From positions 1,872,664 through 1,936,663 of the forward strand of contig NZ_CP037452.1 in assembly GCF_007754425.1 (NCBI RefSeq): a DNA stretch of 64,000 nucleotides, read 5' to 3'. Below are positions 9,077-19,139 of the stretch, piece by piece. Under the pieces are notes generated by a model. It ran no database searches. It was not told where the DNA came from and worked only from the letters and a program-made list of their open reading frames with translations. This stretch comes from Gimesia fumaroli (lineage in GTDB: Bacteria > Planctomycetota > Planctomycetia > Planctomycetales > Planctomycetaceae). Each line of letters opens with the position of its first letter. The stretch's first letter is position 1. A program made the translations under genes and the position numbers.

Positions 9077-10462
9077 ATGCGATTGATTCCGTTTTTATCC
9101 GTGGTTGCGGCACTATTGGTTTTGAATTTTTGCGGTGAAGCAGTATTTGGGCAAAAGCCGACTGAGGGGAAACCGAATTTTATCGTTTTCATCGCCGATG
9201 ATATGGCGTGGGATGATTGTGGTGCTTATGGTCATCCTAAAATTCAGACTCCCCATCTGAATCAACTGGCAGTGGACGGCATGAAATTCAATCATGCGTA
9301 TTTGACATGCAGTTCCTGCAGTCCGAGCCGTGCGAGTATCATCACCGGTCGCTACCCTCATAGTACTGGCGCTCATCAGCTGCATCTTCCATTGCCTGAG
9401 AGTCAGGTCACGTTTGTGGAACAGTTAAAGGACGCAGGGTACTACACTGCATCTGCTGGCAAGTGGCATCTGGGTACGCCGACGAAAAGCAAGTTTGATC
9501 ACGTGACCACAAAACTCAATGAATGGGTCTCGACTCTCAAACAAAGACCGAAAGACAAACCTTTCTTCATGTGGTTTGCATTTACGGATCCGCATCGTCC
9601 GTATCAACGAAATATTATCGAACGTCCGCATACAAATGAAGATGTCATCGTGCCTCCGTATCTGCCGGATACTCCAGAGGTCAGAGATGATCTGGCGCTG
9701 TATTACGATGAAATTACCAGACTGGATGGCGTGGTCGGGCGCGTCCGTGAGGAGTTAAAAAAACAGGATGTCGCGTCGAACACCGTGATTGTGTTTTTAA
9801 GTGATAACGGGCGCCCTTTCCCCCGCTGTAAAACCACCGTGTATGACAGTGGCGTCAGAACCCCCTGGATTGTGACCTGGCCTGCGCAGGTAAAAGGGGG
9901 AACGGTTTCTGATTCTTTGATCAGTTCGGTTGATTTGGCACCAACGATCCTGGAGTTGGCGGGGCTGCCTATAGCCGAGACATTTCAGGGGAAGAGTTTT
10001 AAGCCGATCCTGCAAACTCCGGCTGCGACAACGCGACTTCATATATTCGCCGAACATAACTGGCATGATTTTGAAGATTTTGGACGTGCGGTTCGTTCGT
10101 CTCGATTCAAATACATTCGCAATTTTTATCCTGATCTTCCCGGCACACCACCGGCTGATGCGGTCCGCAGTGAAACGTATGTCAAAATGCGTCAGTTACG
10201 CGATGCCAGGAAACTCAATGGAGATCAGCAGGGTTGTTTCCTCGCGCCGCGGCCTGCAGAAGAACTGTATGATCTAGAGGCTGATCCACATGAGTTACAT
10301 AATCTCGCAGGTCAGAAAGAGTTTCAAAAAGTGCAGCAGGAATTGCGGGTCGTCCTCGATCAGTGGCAAGAGGAGACGCATGATCGTCTGCCTCGCATGC
10401 GTCGGCCTGATGAATTTGATCGTGAAACGGGCCAGCAATTGCCAGCCTTTCGCAAAAAATGA
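9077..10462 (+). CDS. Secreted formylglycine-dependent sulfatase
   Basis: 461 residues. A signal peptide (MRLIPFLSVVAALLVLNF) ends near residue 26. The alkaline-phosphatase-fold core begins with NFIVFIADDMAWDD, whose Asp41 and Asp42 bind calcium. The sulfatase signature CSPSR starts at Cys81, the residue oxidised to formylglycine, and is followed by ASIITGRYPH. Other conserved blocks are GKWHLG and FLSDNG. Planctomycetes carry many such enzymes for desulfating marine polysaccharides; the substrate here is unknown. A GTG 18 bases upstream is possible, but ATG after GAAGAGAG gives a proper signal peptide. Confidence 0.93.
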   Translation: MRLIPFLSVVAALLVLNFCGEAVFGQKPTEGKPNFIVFIADDMAWDDCGAYGHPKIQTPHLNQLAVDGMKFNHAYLTCSSCSPSRASIITGRYPHSTGAHQLHLPLPESQVTFVEQLKDAGYYTASAGKWHLGTPTKSKFDHVTTKLNEWVSTLKQRPKDKPFFMWFAFTDPHRPYQRNIIERPHTNEDVIVPPYLPDTPEVRDDLALYYDEITRLDGVVGRVREELKKQDVASNTVIVFLSDNGRPFPRCKTTVYDSGVRTPWIVTWPAQVKGGTVSDSLISSVDLAPTILELAGLPIAETFQGKSFKPILQTPAATTRLHIFAEHNWHDFEDFGRAVRSSRFKYIRNFYPDLPGTPPADAVRSETYVKMRQLRDARKLNGDQQGCFLAPRPAEELYDLEADPHELHNLAGQKEFQKVQQELRVVLDQWQEETHDRLPRMRRPDEFDRETGQQLPAFRKK

Positions 10463-10565
10463 TCGCTCAGTGTCGTATTTTTCAATTCAGGAAGAAATTT
10501 GAAACGGAGCACTGACTTCGAAGGTAAAGCTAACAGCCTGTTGTTTGAGCGAAAGGTACGGAAAA

Positions 10566-10844
10566 ATGACAGCTTCCATTGATTCCAATTCGATGTTAAA
10601 GACAGATACGGAACAACCGACCTTTGTGCAAAAGGCAGGTGTCGGTTTGATGTGTTTCACTGCGTTTTTGCTGCTGTACTTTGTGATGGCAGGACCTCTG
10701 GTCTGGATCGAAGGAAAGATGAAGTTCGGGCCGTTTTCAAATTCGGTAAAGACTGTCTATGCTCCGCTGGCTCAAGTCGTGGAATCGGATCTGAAACCGG
10801 CTTCCACCCTGGTGAAGTCCTATGTGGGATTGTTTAAGAACTAA
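10566..10844 (+). CDS. Small membrane protein of unknown function
   Basis: 92 residues with one strong membrane segment at about residues 22-44 (VGLMCFTAFLLLYFVMAGPL). The soluble tail ends LVKSYVGLFKN. The ATG at 10566 is preceded by AAAGG; an in-frame TTG 21 bases upstream is less likely. It sits 14 bases before the PQQ-like gene and is probably co-transcribed with it, so it may assist that membrane protein. No family is recognised. Confidence 0.65.
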   Translation: MTASIDSNSMLKTDTEQPTFVQKAGVGLMCFTAFLLLYFVMAGPLVWIEGKMKFGPFSNSVKTVYAPLAQVVESDLKPASTLVKSYVGLFKN

Positions 10845-10858
10845 GTCGGAACAGAGTT

Positions 10859-12508
10859 ATGAATGTCAGCGAACCGGAGCACCAGGAACTTCCCGAGCTT
10901 GATGGCTCCGTATCTCCCCCAGTGCGGAAGCTGAGGTGGAAGTGGGGGCTGGGGATTCTACTGTTGGGCATCGCTGCCATAATTTATCGGTGGTTTCAAT
11001 TAGCCCCGGACCGAACGTATCAGGTGTTCTCAGTCTATTCTGGAACCCTTTATCTTCTCATTGGGATGTTGATCTGGTGGATGCTGATTTCCGGCGTCGC
11101 CTGGAAAATGCGGTTCAAAGGCTTGTTGGGAACGGTACTGCTTTTCGGGCTGTTCTTCGCATTGTTCCGTGTCGAAAGTTTTGAAGGCGATATGGTGCCC
11201 CGTTTTCGCTTTCGTTTTTTACCAACGTCTGAGCAGCGCGCCGAACAATATTTTGAACAGATCGAAAACAGCGCGCCCGCAGCGAACGTTGAGCTTACCG
11301 AACAGACTTTAGAAGTTTCTCCTGATGACTGGCCTGCTTTTCGAGGTGCAGAACGGGACGGCGTGGTTCGGGATCAAACGATTCGCACTGACTGGAAACA
11401 GAATCCACCTGAATTACTCTGGAAACATCCCGTTGGTGCTGGCTGGGGTTCTTTTTGCGTGATCGGCGACCGTGCGTTTACCCAGGAACAACGTGGCGAA
11501 CAGGAGACTGTTGTTTGTTATGATGTGTTGTCCGGTGAGCAGATCTGGACTCATGCGGACCCGGTGCGTTTCTCGGAAACGCTGGGAGGTGTAGGACCAC
11601 GGGCGACACCCACGTTCCAAGATGGTTTACTTTTTACGATGGGGGGGACCGGGATTCTCAACTGCCTGAATGCAGGAACGGGAGAACGGGTCTGGTCGCA
11701 TGACTTGTTGAAGGAAGGGGGGCTAAAAAATCTCGAATGGGGGATGGCGGGGTCGCCGCTGATCTGGGAGGATCTGGTAATTGTCAATCAGGGAATTCAG
11801 AAAAGTGAATCCAAGGCGGAGAATCAATCACTGATTGCGTTTGACCGATTGTCTGGTGAGAAGGTCTGGTCAGGAGGGACCAGGAAGTCAAGTTACAGTT
11901 CACCTCAGTTCGTTGTGTTAAATGAAACGTCGCAGGTGCTGGTTTTTCATTCCAAGGGACTGGAAAGTTTCGCTCCCCAGGACGGAACCTCGCTCTGGTT
12001 TTTCCCTTGGACAAATCAAGCAGGCATCAATGCGGCGCAAGCAATTGTGGTCGATGATCGCAGTCTCTTTCTGGGAACCGGATATGGAAAAGGTTCCACC
12101 CGGCTCAGGATCAATCCTTCTGAAAATTCAGACGCAAAAGTGACGCAGGGCTGGAAGAGCCAAAGCATGAAGCTCAAATTTAACTCTGCCGTGCAGCGGG
12201 ATGGATTTGTGTTTGGTCTGGATGAAGGTGTGCTGACCTGCCTGAATCTGGAAACTGGAAAGCGGAACTGGAAACGGGGCCGTTATGGATATGGTCAAAT
12301 TCTATTGGTCGGTTCTCATCTGCTGATTCTGGCAGAAGATGGGCATATCGAACTGGTGAAAGCTGATCCTGAACAATATGAGCAGGTTGCTGAATTCCAG
12401 GCGATTGAGGGGCAAACCTGGAATCATCCGGCGTTGGTGCGTGGGAAATTATTCGTTCGAAATAGTGAAGAGGCCGCCTGTTACGAGCTTAAGCCTGTCT
12501 CAAAGTAA
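10859..12508 (+). CDS. PQQ-like beta-propeller protein, membrane anchored
   Basis: 549 residues. Three hydrophobic segments occur between about residues 30 and 115 (WGLGILLLGIAAIIYRWF, LYLLIGMLIWWMLIS, LLGTVLLFGLFFALF). From about residue 155 the chain is a PQQ_2-type beta-propeller: a DWPAFRGAERDGV entry motif common to planctomycete homologues, then repeated blades with GERVWS, GEKVWS and GKRNWK turns. These proteins resemble BamB and quinoprotein dehydrogenases, but I see no clear cofactor or catalytic site. It may be a scaffold on the outer face of the inner membrane. Confidence 0.85.
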   Translation: MNVSEPEHQELPELDGSVSPPVRKLRWKWGLGILLLGIAAIIYRWFQLAPDRTYQVFSVYSGTLYLLIGMLIWWMLISGVAWKMRFKGLLGTVLLFGLFFALFRVESFEGDMVPRFRFRFLPTSEQRAEQYFEQIENSAPAANVELTEQTLEVSPDDWPAFRGAERDGVVRDQTIRTDWKQNPPELLWKHPVGAGWGSFCVIGDRAFTQEQRGEQETVVCYDVLSGEQIWTHADPVRFSETLGGVGPRATPTFQDGLLFTMGGTGILNCLNAGTGERVWSHDLLKEGGLKNLEWGMAGSPLIWEDLVIVNQGIQKSESKAENQSLIAFDRLSGEKVWSGGTRKSSYSSPQFVVLNETSQVLVFHSKGLESFAPQDGTSLWFFPWTNQAGINAAQAIVVDDRSLFLGTGYGKGSTRLRINPSENSDAKVTQGWKSQSMKLKFNSAVQRDGFVFGLDEGVLTCLNLETGKRNWKRGRYGYGQILLVGSHLLILAEDGHIELVKADPEQYEQVAEFQAIEGQTWNHPALVRGKLFVRNSEEAACYELKPVSK

Positions 12509-12779
12509 TCGTCATCTGATTGCGACTTCAGTCAAAATTACTATTCTGCGAAAAAAATCGTCGATTCTGCAGCTTGTGTGGTTTTCGTAAACCTAAGCAA
12601 GAACTACGGTTTGAACTTGACTGACTGAAGTAACGCCTGCAAAATAGACGATAGATAAAGATCCACCTATGTGTATTGTCTTCAAACTGAGTACCGTATG
12701 GTCTTGAAGTTCGATACATCCCGCCTCAGATAGCCTTACTGTCTGAATTAAATTGAAGAGAACGGAAGAGAGGAGACCC

Positions 12780-14516
12780 ATGTTTTGGACAAACATGCGT
12801 GTTTACGTTTTGCTTCTGGTCGTTTTCCTGTCTCACGCTTTATTTGCGCAGTCTCAGCCTGCCGTAGCGGCCACAATCCCTGAACCCCCCCTGGTCGCGA
12901 AAAAGCCAGTGTTGCCTGCCGCGAAACCATTGCATCGGATCATTGATCAGCAGATTCAGCAGGGACACAAAGACTACCAAAAGCTGTCGTCTGTTCGTTG
13001 CAGTGACAGTGAATTTTTGCGGCGAGTTACCCTTGATCTGACAGGCCGGATTCCATCCATTGAACAGACGCGTGCTTTCTTAACAGAGAAACGTCCTGAG
13101 AAGCGAACAATCCTGGTGGACCAGTTGTTGGGATCGCCGGAATATGCCCGGCATATTTCGCAGCAGTTGGATGTGACATTGATGGAGCGTCTGAGAAAGA
13201 AGTACATCGATGTCGGCGCATGGGAAGAGTTTTTGCGTCAGTCTGTGGCTGAAAATAAGCCATTGGATCAGATGGTGCGAGAGATTCTTTCCGCCGATGG
13301 TTCGAAAAAAGAGGATCTGGCAGCCGCCCGTTTTTACCTGGCACGTGATGGTGATGTGAATGAGTTAACGCGTGACATCAGTCGGATCTTTCTGGGAGCC
13401 GACTTAACGTGTGCTCAATGTCATGATCATCCCGATGTGAACGACTGGAAGCAGGATCATTACTACGGCATTTCTGCATTTCTGGTACGGAGCTTTGTAT
13501 TTAAGGACAAAAAGAAAAAGCAGACGGTTTTTGCCGAGAAGGCGGAAGGCGAAGTCAAGTTTGAGTCGGTGTTTGAAGTGCGTGACAAAACTTCAAAAGG
13601 TCCCGAGACAACCTTGCCGGTGGTGTTTAATGGAAGTAAAGTTCCGGAGCCCGCCTTCAAGAAGGGGGAAGAATACAAAGTCAAGCCGGCGAAAGATGTC
13701 AGACCAGTTCCGAAATACAGTCGGCGGGAACAATTGGGAGCCGCGATTACTTCGCCTGAGAATCGCCGATTTGCCCGCACGATGTCGAATCGTCTCTGGG
13801 CGATGGTGATGGGGCGGGGCATCGTGCATCCGCTTGACGCCGATCACTCTGAGAATCCCCCTTCGCATCCGGAACTGCTGGACACTTTGACGGATCAGAT
13901 GATGGCTCATCAATTTGATCTGAAATGGTACCTGCGGGAACTCGTTTTGAGTGAGACATACCAGCGTTCCAGTGCTAACGACTTATTCAACAGCAAAGAC
14001 GCCGAGGAACTGGATGATTCGAAGTTTACTCATGCGATTTTGAAGCCGCTCACCCCGGAGCAATTTGCCTGGGCGGTTCTAGAAGCCACGGGGCAGGCAG
14101 CCGTCTATCGTAATAGTTTAAAGAAAAAGTTGACCGAAGAGAGCTTACGGAAAAAACTTGTGGGCTATGAGCGTCAGTTTGTTTCTTTGTTCGGTGGTTT
14201 ACCCGGCAAGCCTGTGGAAGGGTTTGAGGCTACCGCGGACCAGATTTTGTATCTCTCCAATAATCAAGCCATCCAGGGAATTCTTTCTGCGCGGGCCGGC
14301 AATACGGCTGGTCGGGTGTTGAAGGTTCCCGTTGAACAGCCAGAAAAAGCGGCGGAAGAATTATATCTGAGTGTTTTAAACCGGCATCCGGATCAGGCAG
14401 AGACGAAAGAAATCGTCAGCCTATTGGCTGGGAAAACCGGCAAAGAACGCTCTGATTTGGTGAGTGATTTGATCTGGGCGTTAGTGATGTCTTCGGAGTT
14501 TCGTTTTAATCACTAA
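12780..14516 (+). CDS. DUF1549/DUF1553 secreted protein with CxxCH motif
   Basis: 578 residues. A signal peptide (MRVYVLLLVVFLSHALFAQ) is followed by the DUF1549 domain (DSEFLRRVTLDLTGRIPS) and the DUF1553 domain (NRRFARTMSNRLWAMVMGRG onward). CAQCHDHP at about residues 211-218 contains a CxxCH heme-c-like motif that is conserved in this family. The family is expanded almost only in Planctomycetes and is nearly always paired with a DUF1501 protein, as here. Roles in electron transfer or extracellular polymer processing have been suggested, none firmly. ATG at 12780 has AGAGGAGA just upstream; a TTG 27 bases earlier would spoil the signal peptide. Confidence 0.92.
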   Translation: MFWTNMRVYVLLLVVFLSHALFAQSQPAVAATIPEPPLVAKKPVLPAAKPLHRIIDQQIQQGHKDYQKLSSVRCSDSEFLRRVTLDLTGRIPSIEQTRAFLTEKRPEKRTILVDQLLGSPEYARHISQQLDVTLMERLRKKYIDVGAWEEFLRQSVAENKPLDQMVREILSADGSKKEDLAAARFYLARDGDVNELTRDISRIFLGADLTCAQCHDHPDVNDWKQDHYYGISAFLVRSFVFKDKKKKQTVFAEKAEGEVKFESVFEVRDKTSKGPETTLPVVFNGSKVPEPAFKKGEEYKVKPAKDVRPVPKYSRREQLGAAITSPENRRFARTMSNRLWAMVMGRGIVHPLDADHSENPPSHPELLDTLTDQMMAHQFDLKWYLRELVLSETYQRSSANDLFNSKDAEELDDSKFTHAILKPLTPEQFAWAVLEATGQAAVYRNSLKKKLTEESLRKKLVGYERQFVSLFGGLPGKPVEGFEATADQILYLSNNQAIQGILSARAGNTAGRVLKVPVEQPEKAAEELYLSVLNRHPDQAETKEIVSLLAGKTGKERSDLVSDLIWALVMSSEFRFNH

Positions 14517-14586
14517 GCATCATTGTATGCGAATTCAGTTTTTATCGTCGTCAGACACTTTATTGAAATGCAGGGAAGGTGAGACA

Positions 14587-15861
14587 ATGCGTTGTAAATA
14601 TGCTTGTGGATCCCATGAATCGTTGACACGTCGTGCTTTTTTAGGAGGCACGGCGGCAGGCGCATTGAGTATGCTCGGCTTTGGCGGTATGACTCAGGTC
14701 GACGCTGCGAAAAAACTGGCGTCACAGCAAAAGCAGGTTGTGGTGTTCTGGCTTTCCGGCGGAGTCAGCCAGTTAGAAACCTGGGATCCCAAACCGGGAG
14801 TCGAAACGGGCGGGCCGTTTCAGGCGATTTCAACTTCAGCGCCAGGAGTTCAGATCAGTGAGTTGCTGCCTTATACCGCGCAGCAGATGCATCACCTGGC
14901 ACTGGTGCGGGGCATCAATACCAAAGAGAACGATCATGGCAAAGGTGCCTACATCATGCAGACCGGACGGAAGAAACAGCCCGGTTTTGCGTATCCTTAT
15001 CTGGGGTCAACGTTCTCACACCACCTGTCACCGCCGAACAGCCCTTTGCCGGGTTACATTTCAGTGGGGGTCGGAGGTTCTTCTGCCGAGTCGACATTTT
15101 TAGGACCTCGGCATGCACCGCTGGTACTGTCGAATGGAAAAGCGCCCAGCAATCTGGGGCTGCATTCTTCGATGACAGCTGATCGGGACAAGCTTCGCAG
15201 AAGCCTGCGCCATAAATTCAGTCAGCGTTTTGAGCAGAAGCGAAGAACTGCACATACGGAAGTTTATAATGAATCGTTCGATCAGGCGGCAGCATTGATG
15301 GCGCGGCGTGATATTTTTGACTTCAGTCACTTTTCTGACAAAGATGTCGAACGTTATGGCAAGCATGATTTTGGTCGTCACTGTTTAATGGCCCGGCAGC
15401 TGATTGAAAAGGGAGTGACATTCGTCAAAGTCGGACATACTAACTACGATACGCATTCAGAAAACTTCAACTTTCATATCGAGCAGTTGGGAGAGTTCGA
15501 CAAGCCGTTTGCGACATTCATTTCTGATTTATACGACCGTGGTTTATTAGAGCATACATTAATTATCTGCATGTGCGAATTTGGGCGGACGCCTCGGATC
15601 AATCAACGCGTGGGCCGCGATCACTGGGGAACGGCCTGGTCGGTAGCCCTGGGGGGCACAGGTATCAAAGGGGGCGCTGTTTCCGGAAAGACCAATGAAA
15701 CAGGCACAAAGGTAATTGATCGTGAAGTCAACGGCGGTCATCTGTTCCATACGTACTATCAGGCTGTGGGGCTCGATTCGACAGAAGAGTTTTATCCCAA
15801 CGGCCAGCCAATTGCGAAGGCGGACCCCCAAACAGAGCCGATCAAGGAGATTCTGGCGTGA
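14587..15861 (+). CDS. DUF1501 protein, Tat-exported
   Basis: 424 residues. A twin-arginine signal (RRAFLGGTAAGALSMLGFGG) directs folded export. The DUF1501 domain is a member of the alkaline phosphatase/sulfatase fold: it shows WLSGGVSQLETWDPKPG near the start, LVRGINTKENDHGKG in the middle and EFGRTPRIN with GRDHWG at the end, which supply likely metal ligands. It is the usual partner of the DUF1549/DUF1553 protein encoded 70 bases upstream. I prefer ATG at 14587, after GAAGGTGAG, over the in-frame ATG at 14527. The substrate is unknown. Confidence 0.92.
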   Translation: MRCKYACGSHESLTRRAFLGGTAAGALSMLGFGGMTQVDAAKKLASQQKQVVVFWLSGGVSQLETWDPKPGVETGGPFQAISTSAPGVQISELLPYTAQQMHHLALVRGINTKENDHGKGAYIMQTGRKKQPGFAYPYLGSTFSHHLSPPNSPLPGYISVGVGGSSAESTFLGPRHAPLVLSNGKAPSNLGLHSSMTADRDKLRRSLRHKFSQRFEQKRRTAHTEVYNESFDQAAALMARRDIFDFSHFSDKDVERYGKHDFGRHCLMARQLIEKGVTFVKVGHTNYDTHSENFNFHIEQLGEFDKPFATFISDLYDRGLLEHTLIICMCEFGRTPRINQRVGRDHWGTAWSVALGGTGIKGGAVSGKTNETGTKVIDREVNGGHLFHTYYQAVGLDSTEEFYPNGQPIAKADPQTEPIKEILA

Positions 15862-17528
15862 GTGGTTTTGAACCAATGAAATCCTGGAAAGTCTGTTTGG
15901 TTGTATTGATAACGATTGCTACAACACTGCAGCCCGTCGCAGCCACAAAACCGGGCGCGAAAACGGAGCCCGTCGAAGAACCAGTCCTTGCCGTGAAGCC
16001 GATTTTGATTCATGGGCCAACCCCTTTGCCAGCGGCACTCAAATTTGCACAACTGGATGCACACAAGGCAGCAAAGCAGACTGCAATAAAAAACAAAGCC
16101 TTAGATGAAGCAATACAAAAATTGCAACGCGCTGATGAAGAGATCAAAGGGATACAGAAAAGGATTCAAGAGACAAAGCAAAAGATTAAGGTTGATTCTG
16201 ATACCCTGAAGCAATCTCAACAGGCACTTAAGAAGTTCAATGAGAACAAAGCGAGGGAAAAGAAATCGAAAGGACCTCTGATTGCCGCTAAACCGGTCCC
16301 CGATATCGATCAACTGAGAAAACAAATCGCACAGAGCGAGAAGCAAGTCAAATCATTCGAACAGGCAATGAAGGAAAAGCAAAAACAACAGGGAGAGTTG
16401 AAGAAACAGGCTGCCGAACAGGAAAAACAGTTGGCAGGTTTGAAAGCGAAAGAGTCGCAATTTTCTGAGATTGCTAAGTTGTATCAGGCGAAACCGCCGA
16501 TTGCTGATCCAAAGTTAATTCGCGAAATTGCCACGTTTCAGAATTCACGCCCCCTATATTCCTGTAAAATTGATGCAAGCGGAAACTATTTGCTGGCTGG
16601 TGCTCAAGGTTCTGACTTCCAGCGGTGGGATCTGGTCAGTGCCGAGAACACACCGCTGTCAGGTCATAAGAGTTGGGTTCGCCGCTTTGATATAGATGAT
16701 TCCAAACCGTTACTGATCACAGGGGCCTATGAAGGTAAACTTGCCTGGTGGGATCTGGCTTCCGATCAACCAACGCCAAAGCATTTGATTGATGCACACA
16801 AAGGTTTTGTACGCGGAGTTTCACTTAGTCCAGATGGCACGTTGGTGGCGACTGCCGGCAATGATCGGCTGGTCAAAATCTGGTCGGTAAAAACGGCCAG
16901 GCTGATTCGGACTCTCGCAGGGCATGAGCATCAGGTTTATAACGTGATGTTCCATCCCGGTGGTCGATATCTGATTTCCGGTGACCTGCGAGGAAACCTC
17001 AAGCAGTGGGATGTCAATACTGGGGAACTGGTGCGGGACTTTGACGGGAGTGCGATCTACAAATACGACAAAACGTTTCACGCGCATATTGGTGGCATAC
17101 GGGGGATGGATATCAGTCGGGACGGGAAATACTTTGCGATTTCCAGCATTGGAGAAGTTTCAAATGCGTTTGCAGGCATTGGTGTTCCGACAGTGATTCT
17201 GTTTGACTGGGAAACCGGCAAGCGTCTGGCAGTAATGACGCCGAGCGATAATATCAAAGGCACCTGCTGGGGAGTTCGGTTTCATCCCGAGAATGATTTC
17301 ATCGCCGCTGCGGGGGGAAATTCTTCTGGTATGATCTGGTTCTGGAAACTGGGGGAAGAGAAACCTTATACAGCACAGAAAGTGAAGAGTGTGCCTTACG
17401 ACTTGACTTTCCATCCAGATGGTCTGCGGATGTGCGTGGCCTGCTACGACAAAACGGCGCGTCTCTATAGTCTTGGGCCCAAGACGCCGGCTGAACTGGC
17501 GAAGGAAAAAGGGAAAAAGAAGAAGTAG
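15858..17528 (+). CDS. Secreted WD40-repeat protein with N-terminal coiled coil
   Basis: 556 residues. A signal peptide (SWKVCLVVLITIATTLQPVAA) is followed by a long Lys/Gln/Glu-rich coiled coil at about residues 70-205. The rest is a WD40 beta-propeller with repeats ending in RWDL, WWDL, KIWSV and KQWDV. The GTG start overlaps the DUF1501 stop in GTGA, so the two genes are translationally coupled; ATG at 15876 is an alternative. Planctomycete DUF1549/DUF1501 pairs often have a WD40 partner, so this protein probably acts with them outside the cytoplasm. Confidence 0.88.
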   Translation: MSGFEPMKSWKVCLVVLITIATTLQPVAATKPGAKTEPVEEPVLAVKPILIHGPTPLPAALKFAQLDAHKAAKQTAIKNKALDEAIQKLQRADEEIKGIQKRIQETKQKIKVDSDTLKQSQQALKKFNENKAREKKSKGPLIAAKPVPDIDQLRKQIAQSEKQVKSFEQAMKEKQKQQGELKKQAAEQEKQLAGLKAKESQFSEIAKLYQAKPPIADPKLIREIATFQNSRPLYSCKIDASGNYLLAGAQGSDFQRWDLVSAENTPLSGHKSWVRRFDIDDSKPLLITGAYEGKLAWWDLASDQPTPKHLIDAHKGFVRGVSLSPDGTLVATAGNDRLVKIWSVKTARLIRTLAGHEHQVYNVMFHPGGRYLISGDLRGNLKQWDVNTGELVRDFDGSAIYKYDKTFHAHIGGIRGMDISRDGKYFAISSIGEVSNAFAGIGVPTVILFDWETGKRLAVMTPSDNIKGTCWGVRFHPENDFIAAAGGNSSGMIWFWKLGEEKPYTAQKVKSVPYDLTFHPDGLRMCVACYDKTARLYSLGPKTPAELAKEKGKKKK

Positions 17529-17564
17529 TTCAAACCACTGCTCTTCTTCGCGCGTGGCTGCTGT

Positions 17565-18110
17565 TCATTCTGCCGGGGGAGGCCGCCGAACTGATTCCTG
17601 CTCTGCGAGCAGGCTCAGTTTTTTCATTTGCGTATTTAAGATTCGCTTTGTCAGTCCACAGAATAAAAAACCGACAATCCGATGAAACAGCGAAGCGAAG
17701 ACCAGCTCACAATGGTAATCGAGCTGCGTTTTACGGCCCAGGTCGGTTAATTCATAGGTTACATTGATCTGAAATGCATTACTTTGCAGTTTGACTGCGA
17801 GCAAAGTGGGAGGTTCGTATTCCGTAACCATCCCAGTATACTGCTGTGTGAGACCACCCTCTCGAATTATTTGGATAAACTCTGTGCCCACCGGGTTCTC
17901 CGCATTCTCGCCGTTAGGATATTCGGTTGATTCCAGACCTTCCATCCAGAGCTTCATTTTTTCGTCATCGTTGAGAAAGCTGAAAACCACATCAATCGGA
18001 GCGATGATTTCCTGCTGATAGGTAATTTCCAAGGGGGCCCACTCCTTAAAATTGCCACGACCAACTCCTGTCTTATCTGAAGCAGATCTTCTAAGATCAG
18101 CGCGAGGCAT
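17565..18110 (-). CDS. SRPBCC-family lipid/ligand-binding protein
   Basis: 181 residues. From about residue 28 the chain follows the START/Bet v 1-like fold: ITYQQEIIAPIDVVFSFLND opens the first strand and helix, and a long C-terminal helix runs to about residue 170. The family binds hydrophobic ligands in a deep cavity. The first 27 residues are not part of the domain, and the real start may lie further in. It points away from the neighbouring cluster. The ligand cannot be predicted. Confidence 0.75.
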   Translation of the reverse strand: MPRADLRRSASDKTGVGRGNFKEWAPLEITYQQEIIAPIDVVFSFLNDDEKMKLWMEGLESTEYPNGENAENPVGTEFIQIIREGGLTQQYTGMVTEYEPPTLLAVKLQSNAFQINVTYELTDLGRKTQLDYHCELVFASLFHRIVGFLFCGLTKRILNTQMKKLSLLAEQESVRRPPPAE

Positions 18111-18330
18111 TTGAGGTGGCTCTTTGTGAATTCAACTTCGCCGAGGCTTGGTAGCCTGGATTCGCGTTTTTTATTGTAACAGTTTCTGAAGCGTTTAGGA
18201 TCAAGAATCCGGTAGAATGGAGGGGACCAACTCGGGATAACCGATTTGTGCAGAGAAAGCATGTCTGATTACGTGGGGAATTGTTACTCTGGTTGACGGA
18301 TGTTTGGTTCAAAGGCCCAGCCGGCGCATA

Positions 18331-18357
18331 AAAAAAGCAGGGCTGAAACAGCCCTGC
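18331..18357 (-). terminator. Terminator of the LRR gene
   Basis: A 9-bp perfect stem (GCAGGGCTG with CAGCCCTGC) around AAA. On the minus strand it is followed by seven T. It lies 30 bases after the LRR gene stop. Confidence 0.9.
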
Positions 18358-18386
18358 GGGATATTGATTTCCGTTGTTGCAGGAAC

Positions 18387-19139
18387 TTATTTTTCTTTCT
18401 TTTTAGCGTCTTCTTTCTTTGCCGCTGGTTTTGGGGCAGGCTTCTTTTCTTCTGGTTTCTTTTCCGCTTTCTTTTCAGTCTTCTTTTTTGCGGGTTTGGG
18501 AGCAGGTTTTTTCTCTTTCTTAGGGGCCGGCTTTTTCTCAGCTGGTTTGGCGGGTTCGGGTTTTGCTGCTGCTACCGGTTTGGGTTCTTCGGGAAGACCA
18601 ACGATCTCCAGGCCGGTAATTTGTTTTTGTAAGGCCAGTCCCGCGGGGCGAGTGACCTTGGTTTGCCAGACATAGAGTCGTTTCAGTTTTTTTAATGAGC
18701 CGAGCTGGGGTAATCCGGCATCTGTGATTTCTGTTCCATAGAGGTTCAAATATTCCAGGTTGGGGAGGGACTGCAGGTGTTTGAGACCGGCATCGTTGAC
18801 TTTCGTTTTTTCAAGGTGCAGATGTGTCAGATCTTTGAGGTGTTTCAGATGGGCTAGGCCAGCAGAAGTGACTTCGGTTCCTCGCAAATTGAGGTTGGCT
18901 ACTTTGGGCAGGCCGGCCAACGTTTTGAGAGTGTCATCGTTAACTTTCTGGTCCGAGAGATGGAAGGCAATTTCCAGACGGTCATCATTTTGTGCCAATT
19001 CCAGAACCGATCCACCTGCGGCTCGAATCTTTGATTTGGCCTGTTCCGTCGCCGGGTCTGCTTTCTTATCTTCTGCCGAAACTACGGGAATGATTGAGAG
19101 TGAAATTACGGTAAATAGCGCTACTGAAAAAATTCTCAT
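18387..19139 (-). CDS. Secreted leucine-rich-repeat protein with Lys/Pro/Ala tail
   Basis: 250 residues. A signal peptide (MRIFSVALFTVISLSII) is cut near residue 22. About five leucine-rich repeats follow at residues 60-175 (such as NLNLRGTEVTSAGLAHLKHL), each about 24 residues and of the ribonuclease-inhibitor-like type common in Planctomycetes. The last 70 residues are an extremely basic tail of KKPAPKP and KKAEKKP segments, probably unstructured and able to bind acidic polymers or nucleic acid. The tail's antisense strand reads as Phe-rich open frames, which are not genes. Confidence 0.85.
   Translation of the reverse strand: MRIFSVALFTVISLSIIPVVSAEDKKADPATEQAKSKIRAAGGSVLELAQNDDRLEIAFHLSDQKVNDDTLKTLAGLPKVANLNLRGTEVTSAGLAHLKHLKDLTHLHLEKTKVNDAGLKHLQSLPNLEYLNLYGTEITDAGLPQLGSLKKLKRLYVWQTKVTRPAGLALQKQITGLEIVGLPEEPKPVAAAKPEPAKPAEKKPAPKKEKKPAPKPAKKKTEKKAEKKPEEKKPAPKPAAKKEDAKKKEK

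Noticed and set aside
18304-18675. Phe-rich plus-strand frames
   Set aside because: They are the complement of the Lys/Ala/Pro tail of the LRR gene (AAG read as CTT, and so on).
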